A stretch of DNA of 64,000 nt from Paracidovorax cattleyae (GTDB taxonomy: Bacteria; Pseudomonadota; Gammaproteobacteria; Burkholderiales; Burkholderiaceae_C), in NCBI RefSeq assembly GCF_900104515.1, contig NZ_FNJL01000005.1, forward strand, positions 172,250 through 236,249, read 5' to 3'. Shown piece after piece: positions 58,583 to 64,000 of the stretch. The position numbers were made by a program, and so were the translations under genes. The first letter of the stretch is position 1; every line of letters starts with the position of its first letter. Under the pieces are notes generated by a model, which was not told the DNA's origin, searched no databases, and saw nothing but the letters and a program-made list of their open reading frames with translations.

Positions 58583-59638
58583 TCAGGGCCGCGCCGCGGG
58601 AGGAACGCTCGCAGACGCGCCCGCCCCGCCCAGCGCTTCCCCGCCCTCCACCGGCCGGCGCGCATAGCGCTGAGCGATCACCGCGCACACCATGAGCTGC
58701 ATCTGGTGGAACACCATCAGCGGCAGCACCAGCGCGCCCACCGCGTGGGAGGCGAACAGCACCTTGGCCATCGGCACGCCGCTCGCGAGGCTTTTCTTGG
58801 AGCCGCAGAACACCACGGTGATCTCGTCTTCCGTCGAGAAGCCCATGCGCCGGCTGATCCAGGTGGTGGCCGCCAGCGCGATCGCGAGGATGACGGCGCA
58901 CACCGCCACCAGGCCCGCGAGCGCGTGCAGGGGAATCTCGCGCCACAGACCTTCGATCACCGCGGCGCTGAACGCGGTATAGACCACGAGCAGGATGGAG
59001 CCCTGGTCCACGAACTTGAGCACCGCCGCGCGCCGCTGCACGAAGCCGCCGATCCAGGGCCGCAGCAGGTGGCCGGCCAGGAAGGGCACGAACAGCTGCA
59101 CCGTGATGCGGCCGATGCTCGCGAGGGTGTCGTGGCCGCCGGCCGCGCCCGGTGCGCTGTGTGCGCCGGGAACATCCTTGAGCAGCAGGCCGACCAGCAG
59201 CGGCGTGATCACGATGCCCAGCAGCGTGGACCCGGAGGCCGAGCAGATCGCCGCCGGCATGTTGCCCCGCGCCATGGCGGTGAACGCGATGGCGGACTGC
59301 ACTGTCGCGGGCAGCACGCACAGGAAGATCACGCCCATGTAGAGCTCGGGCGTGACCAGCGGCTCCAGCACGGGCCGCAGGGCCCAGCCGATCAGCGGGA
59401 AGAGCACGAAGGTGCTGGTGATCACCAGCAGGTGCAGCCGCCAGTGCGACAGGCCGGCGACGATGGCCTGCCGCGAGAGCTTGGCACCGTGCAGGAAGAA
59501 CAGCAGCGCCACGGCGGCCGTGGTGGCGTACTCGAAGCCGCGCGCCGCCTGGCCGGCGGCGGGCAGCACGCTGGCCAGCGCCACGGTGGCGACCAGCGCG
59601 AGGGTGAAGTTGTCGGGCAGGAAACGGGAACGGGCCAT
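58583..59638 (-). CDS. SBF-like bile acid:sodium symporter family protein (YfeH-like)
   Basis: A 351-residue membrane protein with nine to ten helices. The SBF-like features are ALLFFLHGAKLSRQAIVAG, LPATVQSAIAFTAMARGN and the crossover segment VVFCGSKKSLASGVPMAKVLF. Members transport organic anions with sodium; the physiological substrate is unknown. The last 25 residues are a disordered Ala/Pro-rich tail. It is transcribed leftwards, convergent with the alcohol dehydrogenase gene. Confidence 0.88.
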   Translation of the reverse strand: MARSRFLPDNFTLALVATVALASVLPAAGQAARGFEYATTAAVALLFFLHGAKLSRQAIVAGLSHWRLHLLVITSTFVLFPLIGWALRPVLEPLVTPELYMGVIFLCVLPATVQSAIAFTAMARGNMPAAICSASGSTLLGIVITPLLVGLLLKDVPGAHSAPGAAGGHDTLASIGRITVQLFVPFLAGHLLRPWIGGFVQRRAAVLKFVDQGSILLVVYTAFSAAVIEGLWREIPLHALAGLVAVCAVILAIALAATTWISRRMGFSTEDEITVVFCGSKKSLASGVPMAKVLFASHAVGALVLPLMVFHQMQLMVCAVIAQRYARRPVEGGEALGGAGASASVPPAARP

Positions 59639-59722
59639 GGCGGTTGCGGCGGTGCGCCGCGTACGGGATAACCCCGCATTATTGCCCCTGCACGGTCAGG
59701 GGCCCGGAGGCCGCCTGCCGGC

Positions 59723-60550
59723 TCACCAGCCGTAGAAGCCCGCCAGCACCAGCGCCGCCTCGGGCGTGAAGGCGCCCTGCGCGAGCCGCGCCTGCACTTC
59801 GGCCGCCTCCAGCAGCTCGAAACGCTCCACCTCGCCATCCTGGTTGGCGGGCACGGTGCCTTCGGGGACGGTGGCCCGGAACCAGTCGATGCGCTCCACC
59901 ATGTAGCCCGCGCCCTCGCCTTCGTCGCTCGGGCGCGAGAAATCGACGTGGCCGCAGCGCGCCAGGGCCTGCAAGGTTTCGATGCGCAGCCCGGCCTCTT
60001 CCCAGGTCTCGCGCGCCAGGGCGGATTGCACCGTGTCCTGCGCGCTCACCATGCCGCCCATCAGCGTGTCCCAGCGGCCCGGGTGGCTGGGCTTGGTGAA
60101 CGCGCGCTGCTGCACCCACTGCCGGCCGTCCGGAGCGCAGGCCACGAGGTGCACCGCCCGCGTGGCGATGCCCAGCGCGCGCACCGCGCCGCGCTCCACC
60201 GTGCCGATGCGCTCTCCGGCCGCGTTGCACACCGCCAGTTGCTCGTCGCGCCAGGCCCCGCAGCGCCCCGCGCGGCGCAGCGCATCCGCCAGCGCGGCCA
60301 GGGCCGGAGTGGCCTCGGCCGGCGCGCAGGCCAGGTGCCAGCGCTCCACACCTGCGTGCGATTCCTTCACCAGCGCGGTGCCGGCGGCGGGCGCCCCCAG
60401 CACGATGCCCTCCAGCACGCCCGGCGCCACCGAGCCCACGGCCTGCCCGGCCACGGCGAACGCCAGCCGCGGCACCGCCGGGAGGCGCTGCGCCAACGCG
60501 CGCGCCGGCGCCACCCAGCCGGGCATCGGCACTTCGCGATGCCCGCTCAT
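59723..60550 (-). CDS. NUDIX hydrolase with DUF4743 N-terminal domain
   Basis: A 275-residue protein. The N-terminal 120 residues match the DUF4743-type extension (thiamine-pyrophosphokinase-related NUDIX group). The NUDIX box is GMVSAQDTVQSALARETWEEAGL region: it fits Gx5Ex7REUxEExGU with Asp in place of the first Glu, and REtwEEaGL is intact. It probably hydrolyses a nucleotide-linked or thiamine-like pyrophosphate. Its ATG overlaps the stop of the quinone oxidoreductase gene (ATGA), so both are cotranslated. Confidence 0.85.
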   Translation of the reverse strand: MSGHREVPMPGWVAPARALAQRLPAVPRLAFAVAGQAVGSVAPGVLEGIVLGAPAAGTALVKESHAGVERWHLACAPAEATPALAALADALRRAGRCGAWRDEQLAVCNAAGERIGTVERGAVRALGIATRAVHLVACAPDGRQWVQQRAFTKPSHPGRWDTLMGGMVSAQDTVQSALARETWEEAGLRIETLQALARCGHVDFSRPSDEGEGAGYMVERIDWFRATVPEGTVPANQDGEVERFELLEAAEVQARLAQGAFTPEAALVLAGFYGW

Positions 60551-61533
60551 TCCAGCGTCAGGATGGTGGAACCCGTGGTCTTGCGCGCTTCCAGGTCGCG
60601 GTGCGCCTGCTGCACGTCGCGCAGGGGGTAGCGCTGGTCGATGTGGATGGTCACGTCGCCGCTCTGCACCACGGCGAACAGGTCGTCGGCCATCGCCTGC
60701 GTCGCCTCGCGCGTGGCGATATGCGTGAACAGCGTCTGGCGCGTCACATAGAGCGACCCCTTGGCCCCCAGCATGCCGGGCGCAAACGCCGGCGCCGGGC
60801 CGGAAGCATTGCCGAAGGTGGCCATCAGGCCGAAGGGGCGCAGGCACTCCAGCGACTTCTCCCACGTGTCCTTGCCCACCGAGTCGTACACCACCTTCAC
60901 GCCCCGGCCGCCGGTGATCTCCTTCACGCGCGCCGCGAAGTCCTCCGTGCGGTAGTTGATGGCATGCGCGGCACCGTTGGCGAGCGCCAGCCGGCACTTC
61001 TCGCCGCTGCCCGCCGTGCCGATGAGCTGCAGGCCCAGCGCCTTCGCCCACTGGCAGGCGATGAGCCCCACGCCCCCCGCGGCCGCATGGAACAGCACGT
61101 GGTCGCCCGCCTGCAGGCCCTCGGCCGGCAGCGTCTTCTTGAGCAAGTACTGCGCCGTCAGGCCCTTGAGCATCATGGCCGCGCCGGTCTCGAAATCGAT
61201 CGCGTCGGGCAGCCGGCACACGCATTTCGCGGGCAGCACGCGCACCTCGGCATAGCTGCCGGGGGGCGCGCTCGCATAGGCCGCGCGGTCGCCCACGGCC
61301 AGGTGCGCCACCCCCGCGCCCACCGCCTCGACGATGCCGGCGCCCTCCATGCCGATGGTGGCCGGCATCGGCAGCGGGTAGAGCCCCGTGCGGTGATAGA
61401 CATCGATGAAATTCAGGCCCACCGCATGGTGGCGGATGCGGATCTCGCCGGGGCCGGGCTCGCCCACGGTCACGTCGGTCAAATGCAGTTCTTCGGGGCC
61501 GCCGGGCTGGCGGATCTGGACGGCAAGGCTCAT
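60547..61533 (-). CDS. NADPH:quinone oxidoreductase (zeta-crystallin type)
   Basis: A 328-residue zinc-free medium-chain reductase, starting MSLAVQIRQPGGPEELHL. Characteristic are VGLNFIDVYHRTGLYPLPMP, GMEGAGIVEAVGAGV and HAAAGGVGLIACQWAKALG, the NADPH-binding loop. It reduces quinones with NADPH, one electron or two. It is the first gene of a pair with the NUDIX hydrolase (4-nt overlap) and is divergent from the EamA transporter gene. An in-frame ATG 261 nt upstream is not supported. Confidence 0.92.
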   Translation of the reverse strand: MSLAVQIRQPGGPEELHLTDVTVGEPGPGEIRIRHHAVGLNFIDVYHRTGLYPLPMPATIGMEGAGIVEAVGAGVAHLAVGDRAAYASAPPGSYAEVRVLPAKCVCRLPDAIDFETGAAMMLKGLTAQYLLKKTLPAEGLQAGDHVLFHAAAGGVGLIACQWAKALGLQLIGTAGSGEKCRLALANGAAHAINYRTEDFAARVKEITGGRGVKVVYDSVGKDTWEKSLECLRPFGLMATFGNASGPAPAFAPGMLGAKGSLYVTRQTLFTHIATREATQAMADDLFAVVQSGDVTIHIDQRYPLRDVQQAHRDLEARKTTGSTILTLE

Positions 61534-61669
61534 GCGGCGTCTCCTGCGATGGAAGGGGAAGTGAGGGAAAAGGCGCGAAGGTCCCGCGAAGCGGAATGGC
61601 CCCACGCGGCGGCCGGCGTGCATCCTGCCATGGATCGGGAAAGCCCGCAGGCCGGTACATTTCCCGGGC

Positions 61670-62572
61670 ATGACACAACGACTCTCGCCCGGCACCGCGG
61701 CCCTGCTGGTGGCCGCGCCGCTGCTGTGGGCCGGCAACGCAGTCACCGGCCGCCTCGTGCACCACCTCATCTCGCCCGTCGCGCTCAACTTCATCCGCTG
61801 GGCGCTGGCCTTCGCCGTGCTGCTGCCCCTGGCCCATGGCGTGCTGCACCGCGGCAGCCCGCTGTGGTCCCACTGGCGGCGCTACGCCATGCTCGGCCTG
61901 CTGGGCATCGGCTGCTACAACGCGCTGCAGTACATGGCCCTGCAGACCTCCACGCCGCTCAACGTCACGCTCGTCGGCTCCAGCCTGCCGGTCTGGATGC
62001 TGGCCATCGGCGCGCTCTGCTTCGGAATGCGCGTGACGCGCGCCCAGGCGGCGGGCGCGCTGCTCTCCGTCGCCGGCGTGCTGGTCGTGCTCAGCCGCGG
62101 CGAATGGTCGCAACTGCTGGCGCTGCGGCTCGTTCCGGGCGACCTCTACATGGTGCTGGCCACCATCTCCTGGGCCTTCTACAGTTGGCTGCTCTCGCGC
62201 ACCACCGAACCGGCGGGCCTGCGCGCGGACTGGGCCGCGTTCCTCATGGCGCAGATGGTGTTCGGTCTCGCCTGGTCCGGCGCGTTCGCGGCCGGCGAAT
62301 GGGCGCTCGGCCACGCCCACGCCACCTGGGGCTGGCCGCTCGTGGCGGCCCTCGCCTTCATCGCGCTCGGCCCGGCCCTGCTCGCCTACCGTTGCTGGGG
62401 CGTGGGCGTGCAGCGCGCCGGCCCGGCCGTGGCGAGCTTCTTCATCAACCTCACGCCCCTCTTCGCCGCCCTGCTCTCCGCCCTGGTGCTGGGCGAAGCA
62501 CCCCACCTCTACCACGGCGCGGCCTTCGTGCTGATCGTGGCGGGCATCGTGGTGTCGTCGCGCCGGGGATGA
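61670..62572 (+). CDS. EamA/DMT-superfamily transporter
   Basis: A 300-residue membrane protein with ten helices arranged as two EamA repeats (AAPLLWAGNAVTGRLVHHL and LYMVLATISWAFYSWLLSR). FINLTPLFAALLSALVLGEA is the typical end of the second repeat. DMT transporters move metabolites or drugs; the substrate is unknown. It is divergent from the quinone oxidoreductase gene. Confidence 0.92.
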   Translation: MTQRLSPGTAALLVAAPLLWAGNAVTGRLVHHLISPVALNFIRWALAFAVLLPLAHGVLHRGSPLWSHWRRYAMLGLLGIGCYNALQYMALQTSTPLNVTLVGSSLPVWMLAIGALCFGMRVTRAQAAGALLSVAGVLVVLSRGEWSQLLALRLVPGDLYMVLATISWAFYSWLLSRTTEPAGLRADWAAFLMAQMVFGLAWSGAFAAGEWALGHAHATWGWPLVAALAFIALGPALLAYRCWGVGVQRAGPAVASFFINLTPLFAALLSALVLGEAPHLYHGAAFVLIVAGIVVSSRRG

Positions 62573-62588
62573 GCCCTCTTGCGCCAGG

Positions 62589-62753
62589 TCAGGAGGCGAC
62601 CAGCAGCAGCGCCCCCGACAGCATCAGAACGGCGGGCAGCCATCGCTCACGCCTGCGGGTGGCCTTCACCACGGCGAAGGCCTGCAAAAGCACGATTGCC
62701 GGCAGGCCGGCGATGCATGCCAAATGAATGCAGAGACGCAGGGTTTTGTGCAT
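62589..62753 (-). CDS. Small two-helix membrane protein (54 aa), hypothetical
   Basis: A 54-residue frame, MHKTLRLCIHLACIAGLPAI to LLLVAS, with two hydrophobic segments separated by a strongly basic loop (KATRRRERW). It converges with the EamA gene. The ribosome-binding site is weak. Its position between the EamA gene and the IS-disrupted Rhs end makes it a possible remnant of the Rhs tip/immunity region, but it could also be non-coding. Function unknown. Confidence 0.4.
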   Translation of the reverse strand: MHKTLRLCIHLACIAGLPAIVLLQAFAVVKATRRRERWLPAVLMLSGALLLVAS

Positions 62754-62812
62754 GGCCTAACTGGATCAGTTGGCTGAAGCGGTTGCAGAATTTCACGATG
62801 GAATTGCCATAG

Positions 62813-63521
62813 GGAAGGTCTGCAAAACCCCGCCGCTGACTGGCGCATGCAGTGAACCGCAGGCAAGATGGCGAGCATGACGCACGAGCAGCATCAGCAG
62901 CCGCAGATGCTGGGGTTCGATCCCCTGCCCGAGAAGATCCCAACGATCAACGCCCACCTGGCAGCGCAAGGGCTCATGCTCAAGACCGGCACGCTGGTGG
63001 ATGCCACGCTGATTGCCGCGCCCAGCTCGACCAGGAACGCCCAGGGCGAGCGCGACCCCGAGATGCGCCAGACCAGGAAGGGCAACCAGTGGCACTTCGG
63101 AATGAAGGCGCACATTGGCGTGGATGGATGCCGAGTCGGGCCTGGTGCATACGGTCATCGGCACCGCGGCCAACGTCAACGACGTCACCCAGGCCGCACG
63201 ACTGCTGCATGGGCAGCAGCACGATGCCTTTGGCGATGCGGGCTGCCAGGGAGTGGACAGGCGGCCCGAGGCCCGAGGCCTGAAGGCGAGGTGGCCCATT
63301 GCCCTGCGCCCGGGCAAACGTGCCGTGCTGGACAGGAGCCGGCCACTGGCCCAGGTAATCGAGCGTGTGCGCCCGGAATGTGCCGAAGGACCGCTGCACG
63401 GGCCACATCTGCCTGCTGCATGGGCATTGCGCGCGGGAAATCAGGCTGATCTCGCACATCGCGACAAATCACCCGATTCATCCCGCCAAGGGGCGCGGGG
63501 AAGGAGTTTTGCAGACCTTCC
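62813..63521. mobile_element. Defective IS5-family element (709 bp)
   Basis: Perfect 16-bp terminal inverted repeats GGAAGGTCTGCAAAAC (62813-62828) and GTTTTGCAGACCTTCC (63506-63521) bound the element. Flanking 4-bp words ATAG and GTAG fit the YTAR-type target of IS5 elements, though they differ by one base. It carries only an internal part of a transposase gene, with a frameshift. It is inserted in the 3' end of the Rhs gene. The intact ends could still be mobilised by a related transposase elsewhere. Confidence 0.85.
62868..63375 (+). pseudogene. IS5-family transposase remnant, truncated and frameshifted
   Basis: Only the middle of the DDE transposase remains. The first part reads [20 protein letters not shown] then [20 protein letters not shown] and [15 protein letters not shown]; at about 63120-63130 a GATG duplication shifts the frame, after which [31 protein letters not shown] and [11 protein letters not shown] continue. 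The N-terminal half and the C-terminal catalytic Glu region are missing. It cannot encode an active enzyme. The DDE family is IS5; the exact IS group is not determined. Confidence 0.85.
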
Positions 63522-64000
63522 GTAGATACCCAATCGGATCCTGGTGCACGAACCGCCCCGTCACCGGATCGTAGTACCGGAACCGGTCGTAGTGCAGCCC
63601 CGTCTCGCCATCGAAATACTGCCCCTGGAACCGCAGCGGCTGCTCCACGAAACTCAGAGCCTGCACGTCCCCCTTCGCCGCCAGCGCCAAAGGCCGCTCC
63701 GCCTGGGTGAACACCGCCGCGTCGTCCGTCCCCGTGCGCATCGCCTGCAGCGCCTGCGTCTGCCCCCACACCTGGTAGCTCGCCGCCCATACGATGCGGC
63801 CCTGCTCGTCCGTCAGCTCCTGCGGCGCGCCGATCTGGTCGCATTGGTAGTAGTAAGCCGTGAAGTTCTTGGGCCGCACCTGCTCCTGTGCCTGTGAAGC
63901 GGTACCCACCCTCTCGGCCTCATTCTCTGTCTCTGCAGCCTCGCCCTTCCACTCCGACTCCAGTTTCGCCAGCGGCACGAAGCTGTCCGGCTCGTAGAGG
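63478..64000 (-). pseudogene. Rhs-family protein, C-terminal core truncated by IS insertion
   Basis: The 5' end lies beyond the window. The visible frame is the terminal Rhs core: LYEPDSFVPLAKLES at the right edge, then YYYQCDQIGAPQELTDEQGR, then PLRFQGQYFDGETGLHYDRF and RYYDPVTGRFVHQDPIG. DPIG normally marks the cleavage point before the variable toxin tip. Here the frame enters the IS element six residues after QDPIG and ends in IS sequence (KVCKTPSPRPLAG). So the toxin tip is replaced by about 13 residues. Rhs proteins are delivered by type VI or other secretion systems and act against competing bacteria; this copy has lost its toxin. Confidence 0.85.

Overview
The window is high-GC DNA that reads as a Betaproteobacterium of the family Comamonadaceae, most likely a plant-associated Acidovorax (avenae/citrulli group). 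This is inferred from protein families, gene order and HrpX-type promoters; no database search was possible. Coding density is high, both strands are used, and no tRNA, rRNA or CRISPR array was seen.

Layout. 1-1.7 kb: start of a PiT phosphate transporter, its DUF47 partner behind a candidate Pho box, and a small outer-membrane beta-barrel. 1.8-5.3 kb: livHMGF branched-chain amino acid ABC operon without a binding protein. 5.6-18.2 kb: housekeeping block (rarA, a UDG-family protein, lolA, ftsK, trxB, rpmB-rpmG, a MocR regulator, a desaturase, an RsmB-family methyltransferase). 18.3-24.3 kb: secreted pectate lyase, a two-component system, and a divergent protein with six EF-hand loops. 24.3-32.8 kb: purN, a YceH-family gene, a pair of acyl-CoA dehydrogenases, a secreted protein made of two tandem copies of one module, a GH18 chitinase-like protein and a TPR-methyltransferase. 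33-40.7 kb: TRAP transporter, TonB receptor with a DUF2946 protein, HNH endonuclease, ribF. 40.8-44.2 kb: ileS-lspA. 44.2-55.9 kb: accessory region with three candidate type III effectors, a LacI-controlled ABC transporter/phosphodiesterase operon and a Na/Pi cotransporter. 56-62.6 kb: LysR/tautomerase pair, alcohol dehydrogenase, SBF symporter, quinone oxidoreductase/NUDIX pair, EamA transporter. 62.8-64 kb: a defective IS5-type element inserted at the 3' end of an Rhs gene.

The most notable content is virulence-related. Two genes, a YopJ/XopJ-family protein and an unrecognised coiled-coil protein, each sit behind a perfect PIP box (TTCGC-N15-TTCGC) followed at 30-31 nt by a YANNNT -10 box, the architecture of HrpX/HrpB-controlled type III secretion genes. 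The unrecognised gene carries an in-frame stop with a further 62 codons open after it. The YopJ-like protein keeps the Cys and Glu of the triad but seems to lack the catalytic His. A third candidate resembles HopX/XopE (Cys-His-Asp) and shares its upstream region with a LacI regulator and a near-perfect LacI operator. Pectate lyase, chitinase, Rhs and EF-hand proteins fit a plant-pathogen accessory repertoire. Start codons were moved to internal ATG/GTG codons where a ribosome-binding site, family length or promoter position argued for it.
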